From Paulinella micropora (lineage: Eukaryota; Cercozoa; Imbricatea; Euglyphida; Paulinellidae): 64,000 bases of DNA. The notes under the pieces were generated by a model. It worked only from the letters and a program-made list of their open reading frames with translations, was not told the DNA's origin and ran no database searches. The stretch lies in NCBI GenBank assembly GCA_019918135.1, contig WBZZ01000007.1, positions 62,501-126,500 of the forward strand, given 5' to 3'. The position numbers and the translations under genes are program-made. Positions 10,492-24,080 of the stretch are shown in pieces. Every line of letters begins with the position of its first letter. The first letter of the stretch is position 1.

Positions 10492-13400
10492 GGAAGATAG
10501 GCCTAGAACTAGAGGACAGTCAGCTAGACAGGCTAGCAACAACACCGAACAGAAGCAGTTTACGCAGACACAGAACAGCAGTCAGCAAAGCAGACAGTCA
10601 CGTCAAAGACAGTCTCAGTCTAGACAGTCGCAGACAAGGCAGTCCCAGACTAGCAGTCAGCAAGAAAGACCGTCACAGACAGGCAGACAGCAGAGCAGAC
10701 AGTCGCAGACAAGGCAGTCACAGACTAGCAGTCAGCAAGAAAGACAGTCTCAGAACAGCAGTCAGCAGCAGAGCAGTCGATAGAGTAGACAACAACTCAC
10801 AGACAGCAAACGACAGGCAACAACGACACAGGACAAGCTGCACACTGCTCATTCACGAAAGGACAAACAGGAGACAGGAGAACAGAGAGAACGAAGCAAG
10901 AAAGAGAAAGACGAAACAGAGTCTATCACTGCATGCACCACCTCTCCTGAAAGTACCCAGTCTCTATCGGAACGTACAGGTCGTTGCGAACCACCACCAC
11001 ATCCCATCTATTCCAAGCTACAGCCTGGCTATACACTATCTAGCAAACAGAAACAGTTAGTCAGAAAGGAGACAGATGTTAGAGGAAACCTACGATGTCA
11101 AGGGAGAAATACACGCGGCAAACAGTGCGGGATTACACGCGACCCCAAATTTTTCGGTTCACCCAAAATGATGGGGAAACGGTTCGAATTCTCGAAGTTC
11201 TGCGGTTATCACGCACACCAAGACCCTTTCTTCCCTTTCATAGACCTTGATAGACCGGCAGAAGCAAGACCTGCAAAATGCGGGAACTACCCAGACCAGA
11301 AAGGCTTAGAACACAAAGCAGAATTGTACCTACAAAAGTATGGAAACGTACAAGGGTATACAATGCTCAATCAAGCATGGGTCTATTACCCGCCGGAACA
11401 GTCGCACGAGTTTCAAATTGCGCCGTCAGCAGAACTGAATGCGATTACGCTACAGTACGCGCAAAAAATCGGTTTGGTCCCCATTTCAGATCAGAAAAGT
11501 CAGAACCGACAGAACAGACAGAGAGACGAGTGCGAAGACAGACACGATGACAGACCAATACCAGAAAGTAACATCCCAGTATGTCCTATTCCTGAAAGGT
11601 CTTGTACTACATCTGTCACCACAGCACAATCATTTGCTCACGTTCAACAACTCACTCCAGGTGGTCACTATCTTACTAGCACAGCATTCAGACAGGCAGG
11701 TCTAGTAGTAGTTGACGACCAAGCACGCCCAATCCACACATTTCACCCATCAACTTCCACACCTTACAGCACTTAGCAGAAGTAATGACACAAGGATGTG
11801 AATGGACAGCAAATAAGGAGGTAGTATGGGTAGCAGATGAGCAAAAAGACGACTTTCTCACAGACATAATGAATGCGATAGAGGGAGTGTATGCCAAACA
11901 CAGAGTCGTACGTACTAGCCCCTATAGTGTAGAAAGAGACCCTATACTTACGCATTCCACCCCACATGAGAGAGCACATTTGCCTGGTGTATCTAGCTCA
12001 CTACAACCAAACGTTCCCACAGAACGCATTCTTGTCATTACTCCACCAGTCAACAACCAGACAGCAAGGGTAGAACAAAAGAAGGGAGTAGACAATGATG
12101 CACCACAAGAAGAGATTGAAGAAGTAGATGAAGAGGATCAGACAAGAAACGAAGAAGAAGAAGAAGAAGAAGAACTGATGCATGACGACAGTGACTGGGA
12201 GAAGAGCTCAGACGAGATAAGACTGTTAAGAGCATTAGAAATGTCATCACCAGAGGAAGAGATAGAGCATGTAGAAGAAGACGAAGATGAAGAGAATGAA
12301 CAAGAAGACGAAGACAACAGCGAGAGCAGAGATGACTCAGTTACAGAGGGACACAAAGCAAAGAAAGGAGAGAAAGAAACAACATCAGACAAAGCCATGG
12401 TGTTATTTAGCGAAAGAGAGAAGCCCAGACCCAATCACACCTCCCAAGATAGTGGTGCGTCTCAATACATTTGTCGTGATAAATCTGTTATGACAAATAT
12501 GACTCATGTTAAACCAGTGAAGTTTAAGACAGGCAATGGAGAGAGAGAGAGCTCAAGAAAGCAGGCATGATGCAAATGGCTAGAGTAGATGGACACGCAA
12601 AACCTCACATTATCGCCAAAGCAGCTTATTTTGACCCCTCGATGCCCATTAACATCGCCCCCATGGATCACTATCACCACCGTGCTGTTCTCCATCAGAA
12701 CGGACAGATGTTCATTCTCAAAAAGCCCCCTAAGATAGAAACGAGTGACATACTTGTCAGGGGGAGACTCACAAAGTCTTTGCTATACAGATGGGACACT
12801 AAGAACGATAAACCGCTGCGCATCAATCAGCGTTTTGTCCCATTCGGTGTGCCCAAGACGGAAAGCATGTTGGGGTGAATGGGGAGGGAAGCCACAAGAA
12901 CAGAAACGATAGAGATAGCGATAGGAGCACTTCACATCACAGTACAGACACAGGTAGCAAAGATAGCAACAAGGATAGTCGTAGCGAAGCAGTATTGTAC
13001 GTCAAGTACCCCAGCAAGACAGACAAACGTAGACCAATAGATATAGACATTTTACATCATAGTATAGGACATTTTGGTTATCCGAAAGCTGCTGCATTTG
13101 CAGAAGCGGCCGGATATAGGATAGTCAGTCCCAAAGGGACACTCGAAAGCGCAAAGGAAGAGTGCGCACTATGCGAACCGTGCATGATTAGCAAATCGAA
13201 AGTTCTACCTCGTTTCGCAGTCAATCACATTCGTAGAGCTTCCAAGACAGCAGAAATTCTGCATGTAGACACACATCGAGCATGGCGCACTATATCTAGA
13301 ACAGGAAAAGAGGTATAAATTCTCGGTGACCGACGATTTTTCCGGATACAATCTTGATTTTTATCTCGCGCATAAGAATGAGTTCATAGCTTGTCTGAGA

Positions 13401-15590
13401 AAGGCCATCCATTTCTTTGAAACACAGACAGGCAATAGGACTAAGGAAATCCGTTGTGACCAGGAATTCACGGCACCCAATTAGGTAAAACGAGAATACA
13501 CGGCACAATATGGAAAGATGCAGCTACTGGCGATAAAGATGGTAATCCCATAGCTGAAAGGATGAACCAGACAACCGGAGGACCTGCCCGTGCGATGCGT
13601 ATACACGCAGGGTTTCCATCCAATTTTTGGGACGAAATGGAACATACGGTCCACTTTGTGGAACATTCTTTCGGCGACCACTGGTCCTAGAAAGGGTATG
13701 TCCCCTTACGAACAGTTGTTCGGTAGAAAGCCCCCAATGCACCAACTCAAGCCTATAGGTAGCAGAGGAGTTATGCACATAGGTAAGAAAGACGGCAAGG
13801 GAGCTATGCCCGGCAAAGTTGTTACTCTAGTAGGGTACGACATACACAGGGAGCTGTATCGCGTATGGGACGGTAAAAGAGTGATTCCAGGAGTTAGAAA
13901 TGCGCGATTCAATTCGCACAAAGCAGGCCCACTGACAGGCAATTCAGCGGAGATAGCATGGAGTGACGAATCTGAGGGGGAGCGAGAGAAAGATATCTTC
14001 ACCGAAAACATTCCACAATAGACACTAGCGAGATAGGTAATCTATTAGCAGACACTCCAATACCATCGACTAACGCACAAGACAACGACGACGAGGATCA
14101 CACACCACTCCTAGTCCCCACTCACGAGAACACGAATATACCAAATTCGCCAACTCATGACACCGAACAGCCACAGCACAGTGAATCAGAACAACAAGAC
14201 GAGCTAAGCTTAGAACAAAGCATGCAAGACGACTCTTACAAACAAGTTAGCATAGGCCCGACTCCAAACTCTGATTTCACAGCCCCAGATGCCGACTACA
14301 CTGACCCCAATCAGTACGTAGAAGGCAAGCCACTCCCGAAAGGATTAACATGGGAACTGAGCGATACTAATAGCGTATCGACTGCAAACATAATCCACGG
14401 GAAAAGGACGAGAACACAGACAGACTTGTCAAAAACATCCACTCATTACGTGAAACTAATGAATGAGCACTTGACTGACATGGATGACTGCATTTCTCAA
14501 GAAGAAGCAAGCGAATGTTTGTTTTACATACACATACCTACTGACCTAGTAGAAAAAGGAATGACGCTAACGGACTTGCAAAAAGGCATTGACAATGAAC
14601 TAAAAGCCCTAAGGGAGTTTAAAACTTACGAATGGGTAACAGCCGACGTTGTCAAACGAGCCGGCGTGAAGCCTGTGGGTTTATTATGGGTTCATAAAGT
14701 AAAGACAGACGATAAGGGAGTAAAATTCGTAAAGTCTCGACTATCTCTAAAAGGAGATCAGCTAGAACCCGGAATAAGCTATAAACCCGAACAGCTCTAT
14801 GTCCCGTGTGCGAATCATAGGTCAGTTTTGTTGCTTTTCAAACTAGCGGTAAGTTTAGGAAACAAAGTCTATGCCGTTGACTTCAAAAACGCATATCTCA
14901 ATGCATTGATGAAGGACCCGGTATATGCAAGAGCCCCTCCGGGAGTTGCAGAGAAGGGCAAGGAAGGTATGTTTCTCAATATCACCAAAGCTCTGTATGG
15001 AGCCCCCCAGGCAGGTAAGAGATGGTACGATCTTTTCGCTGAACTTCTAAGAGAACTAGGATTTGAGCCCTTGAAAGCCGACCCGTGCATGTTCATACAA
15101 AAGGGAGTACACGTGAGCAAGGCCATCATTGGCGTGTTCCACGTTGACGATCTTATCTTCGTAGCCCCCGATGAACCGGTTACGTTATCTTAGTCGGCGG
15201 AAGCCCCGTTGCTTGGCTATCAAAGCGGCAAACCAAAGTTGCGTTGTCGTCGAATGACGCGGAAATCATTGCGGCCAATGAAGCTCTTCGGGAAATGATG
15301 GCGGTTAAAAATATTTGACTGAAATCGGTTTGGCGCAAAACAATCCCGTTGATGTCTTTGAGGACAATGCCCAAACAATTTTTGCAGCGCAGCGAGGACT
15401 CTCGGGACCGCGGACAAAGCATCTACTCGTGGAGGAACATTGCTTGAACGAACTTGAGAGCAGCGGAATTGTCAAGTTCCGGAAAGTAGATACCCGTGAA
15501 CAAATCGCGGATGTATTGACTAAGTACCTTCCAAAAGATCAAATGGAATACTTGCTAAATAAATTTATGATTAGGATGGAATAAAAGCGA
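10492..15590 (+). mobile_element. Second Copia element, Copia-2, old and truncated
   Basis: Fossil element on the plus strand. Parts in order: a Gln/Ser/Arg-rich repetitive gag region (10,500-11,060), a CGYHAHQDPFFPF block homologous to Copia-1 gag (11,168 onward), a strongly acidic Glu/Asp tract (12,100-12,330), protease DSGASQYIC (about 12,440), integrase (12,990-13,990, CALCEPCMISKSK and HVDTHRAW), reverse transcriptase (14,222-15,193, VDFKNAYLNA and FHVDDLIF) and RNase H (15,180-15,584, ending LTKYLPKDQMEYLLNKF). The interval between RT and RNase H is shortened. No 5' LTR is visible: the left end runs into the Gypsy remnant. It carries several interruptions and looks clearly older than Copia-1. 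Confidence 0.88.
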
Positions 15591-17600
15591 TAATAGCGGT
15601 ATTCATTATATCGGTTTGCGAACTTAATCATTTGTCACGGAACGGGATTAGCAAAATCTCCCGCTCACTCAAACAAATCACACATGTTACAGTGCGACTT
15701 AAGTCAAGCACTTAAATGTATGAATGCATAAATGATAATGATGTAAGTAGCGGATAGGTCTTAGGCATTGCATGAGCAGTTTGATAGACGCTCTTGAACG
15801 CGTCCGCCACGCACAACAGATCAGGTTCAGGGGGAGCCAACGTGTTTTCACAAAAAGGTTTAGTCCACGGTCATATCTATTACATTTGACTTAACCTTTA
15901 CATTATTCAGGCGGCTCTACCCGAAATTCAAAATTCTGACAGTGATTTGCTTCCAGAAAAACGACAACAGATATCGAAACTTATCTCTAATCATCATTTT
16001 CGATACAACATTTTCTCTGGAAATCACTGACAAATTTTGAAGTCAAAATTGCGCGCAAACTTCACCTAATCATTACTATACTAAAGTTAGTTGCATGATA
16101 AGTTCGACAGTACTAACTTGCAATAAAATCCCAATTTCTGTGCAGTAATTTTGCGTTTCATGAAAGTTGATTGCATATCGTTATAATACATAATCGATTT
16201 GTGTATCATCATGCAAAAATTATGAAGCTCATGCAAGTCGCTATGTCATTTCAATAGTAGTAGACCTATAAGGCAGGCAGTGAGTGTGACTCACTATCAG
16301 GCATGGTAGTTATCATCATGGAACTATAATTAGCGAGTATGCACCTCTCCGCTATCATTTAATAATAAATTTCACTTGAAAATAAGCATAAATCGTAACG
16401 GCTGTTTTTCAAAATAATTCATAAAAAAGTTGATAAGTCAGACAGGTTGCATAAATAAATGTAGCAATTAGGCGTAACAGAACGAGTGGCAATTGCGGCT
16501 GATGTTACGGAGGCTCGCTGAAGTATTGGACTCGTACGACCCCCCCTAACTTCCCTTATGCCTTCGCCGCGCTGATGTAAGAGCGTTCATCAACCACCCG
16601 ATGGCCAACGCGACGCATGACTATTGCCGACGGCTAAAGACGACCTCAATCACTGCGCGAACATTGCTCCGACCGATCGCACCGATGGCGACGACTGACG
16701 CGATGACCGCCTCGTGACCCAAGTCTCAACGTTGCGAGACGAAACGTAAAGAATTACGCCCTCTTACGGCAATGTTGCCAAGTTGAAGACATACTGACTA
16801 ATTAATGGCCCGTACTTCAATCAATGCGTTAATCGATCGCGGTAATAGCGCTGTACTAAATGCACACACGAAACCAACGATCGAAGGCGATTATACAGAC
16901 CTCAGGGGGAGGTCACGTCAAATTTTCTTAATCGCAGTCACGTAACGTTACTGTACAGTTACACTTCGTTCTGCGCGACAAATTTCTATATTTACTCGTA
17001 ATATTAGTACAGTTATTACAATCATTACGCTTTGTTATTAATGCACGTAAATATCGAATTAAGTGGGAGCGTTGTCTCTGCTTTCATATTATAATTAGAT
17101 ATTGGCGTTTTTCCATTTTACTAATATCAGAATGGTCCGACAGTACTTACTTTTTATTCATCACGATTACCATTTTACTATTTATGGATAATCAATGAAG
17201 TAGGAATTATTTATAGAAAGTCAGTTAACAGTCATCCATTACGTTGACCATAATCTAATAATAGTGACGTGTCACGTCGATAGCGTGAAGTGTATATTGA
17301 TTGTATATCTTTCAATAAAGTTCTGTTCATATTGGTGGGAAGTGCCGAAGGGTTTAAATAATCACCGGTAATCAATATGCCGGAATTACTGTTCTCACGA
17401 ACACTCCGTCAATTGATTAGTAGGTTATCAGTGTTACCGGATTCATCTCCGTGACACGCCTCTGCATTGCAATACGTTTTCGGTCACTAAGTTCAGACGT
17501 AAGTTTATTCGGTTTAATACGGGTTTTATCGTGCTGCTGGTGTCCAAGCTTGTTTTCTGCATTTCTGTTATGTTTTTGTGGCGTTTGCACAAAATCTTGT
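15591..17600. other. Non-coding region with possible 3' LTR of Copia-2
   Basis: No protein-like frame. Two purine tracts of the kind that prime plus-strand synthesis occur (TTCAGGGGGAGCCAACG at about 15,826 and CTCAGGGGGAGGTCACG at about 16,901). A stretch with TTTCAATAAAGTT near 17,310 resembles the R region and poly-A signal of an LTR. I could not find a second copy in the window, so LTR borders are undefined. Inference only. Confidence 0.3.
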
Positions 17601-17613
17601 GTTTGGGCAGGCC

Positions 17614-19754
17614 ATGTCTGGCAAGAACGAGCGCAAGGCCACCCCCGAGATGACCAGGAAGGAGAAGGCAGCACGGTCTCGTCTCCGCAAGCAGATGATG
17701 AACGATTTGGAGTCGTGGGGCGTCGGCTGGCCAGAGCAGGAGGCAGATGTGCCCTATTGGGACACTATGGAGGCGTTGTGGGAGAGTGTGAGAGAGTTTT
17801 TTGAGTCAGTGGAGGGAGCGTCCATGTTTTCGAAGAGAGAGAGGCAAAAAACCCCACTCTACAAACCACACTCACAGCAAACCACACCACCACCACGCCC
17901 CCCCCCCCCCAAAGCAAAGAAAGATAATGACGACGTATTAGCATTCTTGATCGTTTAATGCGTTTACCTACTTCATCTAATGATGATATGTGGAGGAGAT
18001 ATTTCATTCGCGCATTTTAAAAATGATTCCGTTTAAGTCCGGGGCTCAATTTACAGGTGAGATGAAAATTACTGCTGATTTCAGCAACCATCCATTTCAT
18101 AAGCACATAAGAATGTTAAAGGCAGCAGGGGCGGTGATCGTGCGTGAGAGTGAGAGAGTGGTAAAGGCAGGGTTTCCAGATATAGATACAGTAGCGTGCG
18201 CCATGTTGGGGCTCGATCCCCAAAACCTGCCCACGGTCGTGGATACCCGCGCCACCATCTCCTACAAAGCTTACCACGCGGGCCTGGCGTGCATGCTCCA
18301 ACGTGCATACTTCAAAAAAAAGGCATGGGGGATGGTCTCTCTCTCTTCCCCCCCCCCCCCCACACACAAACACACCGTGACATTATATTATATGTTTTGG
18401 TTTGCAGGCAGAGCCTATCGAAGGCGAGTTTGTGTTGTGGCTTACTTTGCGAATGCACAGTACGACTGTGCCAATCCGCGCTACTTCTTCACGATCCAAC
18501 GCGCCGTCTTCGAGGAACGCGTGCACGTGGGGTGCATTACGATGTTCGAGGAAACAGAGGCTACCCAGGCCACGGGTCACAAAGGGCTTCGGGTAATGCT
18601 CTTCCTGGGAGATAATTGGGCTCATTACATGATCAACAAGGGTGGGGGGTCCGAATTGCGCCAGCTTTCCTACCCTGGGTCCCCCCCCCTCCCGCCTCCT
18701 TCTTTGTTCTTTCTTGTAGGTTTGTGTTGAAAGCCTCTCCCTACAGCTACGTGGTGGGCCCCCCCGTCAAGGGCGTAGGCAGGGACTCAGAGGGCATGAT
18801 CATCAAGCTGCAGTTGGGTTGGCAGGATAAGGTGTTGTGCTACATAATCGGCAAAGAGTTCAAGGCGCACCAAAGCAAGCAGGGGGGGTTTACAATCCCC
18901 GAGCGCCACGCTACCCTCATCGAGGATTGGCTGCAGTGGCGCAACAAGGGCGACATAGTGAAGGAGAGCGTCACCGCACGCTTTCACTGGCAAGCACTCT
19001 TCATATCTATATACATACTTACGTATACACATACATACTTACACACACATACAGCTTTCGCATGAAGGCTGCAAGAGCCGTCGAGGTAATCGACACAAAT
19101 GTTAGGTTCATGGATGTGGAAGGAGAAGAGTCAAACGATTACGCTCTCTCTCATGTCATGCAAGTGCCTGAGGTCCTTCAACAGGACGCACCTGTCGAGG
19201 TGGTGATGCGCGACGAAGACGAGCCCTACCGCGCGGAGGACCCAGAAGCCCCTCCAGCGGAAGTCAACCGTCATCCCTCCCTCCTTGTTTTGTTGTTGCT
19301 TGTGCCTGTACTAATCTTTTGCTGTGTGTGTTAGGTATGTTGCCACCACCAGTGCCACGTGGTCGCAAGCCCGCGGGGCAAAGAAGGCAGAAGCGAAATG
19401 CTATCATGTCTGTCATGGCTGCCAGCAGAAAATGTTTGAAGCTAGCTTGCAGCAGCGCCAGCTGGTTATTCGTAGCTCTGTGCGTGCTAGCCGCAGTCGC
19501 AGTGCAAGCTTGGAGAGAGATGAAGTGAATTTGCCTCTGCAAATTCTCATCTAGATCAAAACGAGCAAGAGGGTGAGGTGTTGGGTGAGGTGATGGGTGA
19601 GCGAGAGCAGCCTGATGAGCCTGCCGGGGTGGTGAGAGAGAGGCCTGCTAAGCGCGCTCGTCGCAGTGAGGGGAAGAGCGGTAAGGAAGAGCGAGAGGTT
19701 GCAAGTGATGACGAGCATTCCTTCGACAGCAACAGCAGCTGCATCATCTCGTAA
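17614..19754 (+). CDS. Multi-exon gene, unknown protein with basic AT-hook-like motif
   Basis: Not recognised. Starts at an ATG giving MSGKNERKATPEM. Splice phases agree for exons 17,614-17,934, 17,996-18,302, 18,408-18,648, 18,720-19,022, 19,055-19,269 and one starting at 19,335; introns are about 61, 105, 71, 32 and 65 nt, several with C-runs or CA repeats. The protein begins highly charged, has a Pro-rich segment at the end of exon 1, a central region rich in aromatic residues (CANPRYFFTIQRAVFEERVHVG), then an acidic part and an AT-hook-like PVPRGRKPAG. The end is unresolved: one frame stops at 19,528 after a hydrophobic segment (SWLFVALCVLAAVAV); another block from about 19,557 to 19,754 encodes a Glu-rich tail with a nuclear-localisation-like PAKRARR and could be joined by a further intron. 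A consensus donor GTAAGT overlaps its stop. A chromatin or DNA-binding role is only a guess. Confidence 0.55.
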
Positions 19755-20082
19755 GTGTAAGTGTGCGAAAATGTGAGTGATGTTTTATAAATGTTAATTC
19801 GTAATTGCTTCCTTGTGCTTAAACCGGCCAGTTGAACAATTTTGCTCTCGTGGTGGGCGGTGGTCGTACATGATCACCACCTACGGCAGGAGTTACCCCC
19901 CCCCCCCAAAAAAAAAATCCAAGTAAAAAAAAGATCAAAGTTAATACTAATAATAAAATATTTTTTACAATATTTAAATCTGTATTCATTACTTATATCC
20001 GGGCCGGAAATATTAATATTAATATTTTGAATTTCGACTTGAATTTGATAGTAATTTTTGAACTTATCACAATTTATTAAAC

Positions 20083-21070
20083 TTAAAAAAAATCACACTG
20101 TTCCCACTGTGTGCTGTGATTGAGGCCAATATTAAAACCTAAATCTAGTGCATCTATTTTGCATTGCTGAACGTGCGACTTAAAGCGCGCATGATAAACA
20201 AATTTCTTTGCGCAGTAGTCGCACCTGTGATTATAGTTTTTGAAGTCGTAACCACGAGATCTGAGCTCATGAACGCGGTATGTAGTGTGCAGAAGCTCAT
20301 GCAGCCATGTTCTTCTGCGCGTGTTGCGCTTGAAGAACAAGTGAGAATGCATGAGATTCAGCGACTCAAGTGATTGGCAAGTAAACCAGTACAAGGTACC
20401 CCACTTGGTCAAAAAAATGGAACGTCATAGACAGTGAGATGAACGTATGGAGTAATCCAGTCTTCTGTGTAAAGAGTGGTGGGGCCGACATCAGCACGCA
20501 AAAGAATGGTACCATCCTCTCTTGTTACTTGCTTTTTGCGTCTACCCGTCCCATGTATCTCCCATTTATTTGTCCAAATAATAGGAGAAGTTGGGTCCGG
20601 GCCCGCAAAATCCCAATCACCGGAGACGATATATGGATGAGGTGTTTGCGCTTGAGGCGTGCACATTTTCCGAAAAATATTTCTAGTCTCCTGACCCCAC
20701 GCTTTAGCGTCAGCTTCAGTAAAAAGAGTACGAGCATTAATTTTCAAAAACTGTGCCCACCAGGCTGCCCATAACGTCTTAATTCTAGCCCAGCGGCCGG
20801 GAGCGATCAGATCTTGAAATGTGATGTCTTCGTCAAATACTGCCTGAAACAAAGTTCGCAAAGGCTGGCCTCTGTCTAACCCAAACCATTGCCATGAACC
20901 TTTACCACCTCATTCCAAACGAGGCTGATAAAAGCGAAAGCCGCTTATAGCAGGCCCCGAACGTCGTTTGTTTTTATTACTGACTATATCAGCAAATTCT
21001 TGCAAACGAGTTGGTTGCTTATAGAAACGGTGACTGGAATCAATATGGATTCCCCATTTTGTTTCCGGCA
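20083..21070 (-). pseudogene. Retroelement-like remnant with terminal zinc finger
   Basis: On the minus strand a conserved-looking protein stretch (RFYKQPTRLQEFADIV, then LDRGQPLRTLFQAVFDED, APGRWARIKTLWAAWWAQF) leads to a C-terminal finger-like motif CDYCAKKFVYHARFKSHVQQC (CX2CX12HX4C). The pieces lie in more than one frame, with roughly two interruptions, so it is not a working gene. The layout resembles the C-terminal end of LINE-type polyproteins, where a late zinc finger follows the reverse transcriptase, but no RT motif is present here, so the family is not established. It could also be a decayed host gene. Confidence 0.4.
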
Positions 21071-21600
21071 CTGTTATTCCATATATTTCACATATAATTA
21101 TCTGGAATATATTTAGAATATTAATTCGTAACCGGTATTATATTTTCCGATGAGGACAACATATCCGGTGTTCACACGGAAAATCCTTAACAGTCGTAAC
21201 AGCCATTTATACCGTTATTTACGGACTCAGTTGGCAATGCCAATATTCACAAACATAATTGGCAATTACCAATATCATTTATATCAGTGTCACTTTATTA
21301 GTTCCACTAATATCGTCTCTGACCCATAGTTGTTTCGACATTTACGATGCAGTGGGAGCACGTGTTTATAAAGGTACAAACTGTTCAGAGCGCGCCCTAT
21401 CTTATCCGTATTTCCATACAGACTTCAGCTAGGCACGCAGCCAGACAGACACGCGTCCAGACACGCTACTATCAGTTTCTTGTGTCTTGTTTCATTCTCA
21501 TTAAAGTATTTTATCGATTTAGTCAAAGTCATTCTAATGACTAAGTATATGTTTTATTCGGCATGAATACCGTGTCGATAAGTAATAACAGGTCATGAGC
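21071..21600 (+). other. Non-coding stretch with promoter-like and poly-A-like signals
   Basis: No coding frame. A TATA-like TTTATAAAGG lies at about 21,365 and an ATTAAAG word near 21,500, about 135 bp apart, the arrangement of an LTR U3-R-U5. Another copy was not seen, so this is weak. Could be a solo LTR. Confidence 0.2.
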
Positions 21601-21714
21601 CAGTCGCTCCAACTGACGTGGACAAGGCAGAATCCTTCAACCACACCGACCGTAGAAGCAACGAAGAAGACAACGTACAACAACAGCGGGGAAGGGGTGA
21701 GCTCGCCGGAGCAA

Positions 21715-21960
21715 CAGACCGCGTAAGCTACTGTTTCTGTACAATTCAACCATAGTTCTGATCTAACCAGACACAGGCCAGTGGCACACGATGTGCAACA
21801 AAGTATTTCCGTCCGTAGTGTTTCCGTCCGTAGTATTTCCGTCTGCAGTATTTCCGTCCGTCCGAAACAACGACAATAACGACAGCGACGAGGGGTGGTG
21901 AGTTCCAACGACCGGAACAACAGACCGCAGAAGCTACTGTCTTATTGTTAATGAACTGGA
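21715..21960. repeat. Duplicated block and 15-bp tandem repeats
   Basis: The segment CAACAGACCGCGTAAGCTAC at about 21,711 recurs diverged about 207 bp later (CAACAGACCGCAGAAGCTAC). Between them lie four 15-bp units of the type TATTTCCGTCCGTAG (about 21,803-21,863). Confidence 0.6.
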
Positions 21961-22286
21961 GCAACGTCAAGCCGACGTCTCCCACCGAATCAACGAATTA
22001 TATATCACTGCTACCTTACTGCAACTGTACCGTATGGCAGTGGGAGCAACTCTACGACGACCAACGCCCCCTACTGCTGCTGAACGACGATCAACTCCTA
22101 CAAGCAGTGCTGACGTCGCCTTCCCAAGCATCTTTATCACTCCCGTGCCCATCCATGGCTCTTCGTCTGATCTGCCGACTTATCTGGGACCCTGGAACAC
22201 CAACACATACAACTAGCCTTGGCGACGTCTCTCTTTTGGCCTTCGCTTTAGTGTGTTTTCGTCATAAACACACACAAAAAAGATGA

Positions 22287-24080
22287 GAGCAATCTCGCCC
22301 TTGGCATTCAACTTGACGCGGCCGTGCTCTCTTCGGCCTTGCGCAACTACTTCCTCTTCCTCTCCACCGATCATCAGCTAAGTCCCCTTTCAGCTCATTA
22401 CAACATTCATTCTCCCTTCTTACTATCTCTAATTTTCACTCTAACACTATCCTTCTTAAGCTTATCATTTATTTTATATATTCTTGTCTACATACACCTA
22501 CTTGTCTTTCTTATCCCTTATTGACCCTACCTCTCTGTCTACCTACCCTTACTTTACGCAACTACCCCTTGATTCTAGACACGTCGCGACCAGACTTCAA
22601 CGTGAGAATTATGATAGGCAGAATAGGCAACTATAAATTCAGGACAAAGAAACACAGAACGACAAGACAAAGCAAGAAGCAAAGACAGAATTAGCAAAAG
22701 CATAATAGGAGACACAATAACAATAGAATAAGAAACAGAAAGACTCAGAAACAAAGAAAGAATAGATTGAACAGACAGATATAAAATCATCAGACACAGA
22801 CATACAGACCATCTCCAACAACATTCATCCATCTTATCCCATTTTCACACACACCACACAATTTGTTCCCATGCATTTAGACAGATATTTCACAACTCTC
22901 CAATGCATTTCCACACATACAAACACATTCATTGCTTGGTATTCCTTGTGTAAACATGCATTTTCACCAGCATACAAAACATGATATGCACTGTGATATG
23001 GACAACACAGTCATTTTCACGCGAACTTTTTCACATAGCACCCTCACTAACAATCACTACACCTTCTTTATTGTGCATACAACAACACAGACACAACATC
23101 CACATTGTATGATAGCTTGTTCTTCATACATCATTCATTGTACATCACTCCACAAACAGAAAAGATACACACAAAGCATGAACAATATACATACAAAGAG
23201 ATCATATGAAATAAAAGTAATAGTATGTAAAAAAAATAGTGTTAAAGTGAAGATAATAATAAATTATTAGTAACTCTAAAAATAATTACATAACATTACA
23301 TTATATTACAATAAAATAGCAGACAGACAGACAGACAGACCAGCACAAGCAGGCAGACAGACGAGACAGACAGAAAAGACATGTAATGGAAATAAATAAA
23401 TAATAAATAATAAGTAAATAATAAATAAAAAGATAGCACTACGCAATATGAATAAGCATGGACCAAAAGTACATTGGAAGCATAACAACAACGATGAAAC
23501 TCACATTATACGAAATGAAAGCAAAGAAGAAGAAGAAGAAAAAGAAGAAGAAGAAGAAGAAGAAAAAGATCTATCTATGTCTCTTCTAACTCTTTCTATC
23601 TCTCTATCTATCTCTTTCTATCTATCTCTTTCTATCTCTCTACTCTTTCTATCTATCTCTCTATCTATGCCTATGTATATCTGACTATCCCACTCTATAT
23701 ATCTCGCTCTATGTATTCCTTTCTCTCTCTCTATAATTTCTCTTTTCTCTCAGCCAATATCCATCACGTACTACCCTTAAGCTATTAACTACCATCACCT
23801 CCCTTAAGCTTGGCCCACTCCACAACTAAATTGAACAGCCAGATCCTTTGCCCGTGCTGCCCGGCCCCACCAATCCCGTCCTTACCCGTATGAACATTGC
23901 TGTTCGGTGAATGCCCTCGACTTTCTATGCTTGCGCCCTTCGGCCCAGCCTTCTCACCAACAACTTCCCGGACTTTACCCAACACCCGTCGTGCGTGCAA
24001 CAAGGCCAAAAAGCCTCAAGAAGACGGACAAGTCACCGCTCTCTCTCTCTCTCTATCTCTCTCCCTCTCTTTCTTTGTGA
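22287..24080. other. Gene-poor region of simple repeats
   Basis: No convincing gene. Contains (GACA)n at about 23,321-23,342, AATAAATA-type repeats at 23,390-23,430, (GAA)n at 23,523-23,572, TCTA/TCTC repeats at 23,572-23,740 and (TC)n at 24,030-24,075. The stretch 23,780-24,020 is more complex and open in several frames, but no homology was recognised. Confidence 0.5.

Noticed and set aside
22932-23270. 112-codon plus-strand frame, His/Thr-rich
   Set aside because: Low-complexity A/T/C sequence, no conserved motif, no splice or codon-usage support.
23321-23345. CRISPR-like direct repeats
   Set aside because: Plain (GACA)n microsatellite without spacers, in a eukaryotic context.
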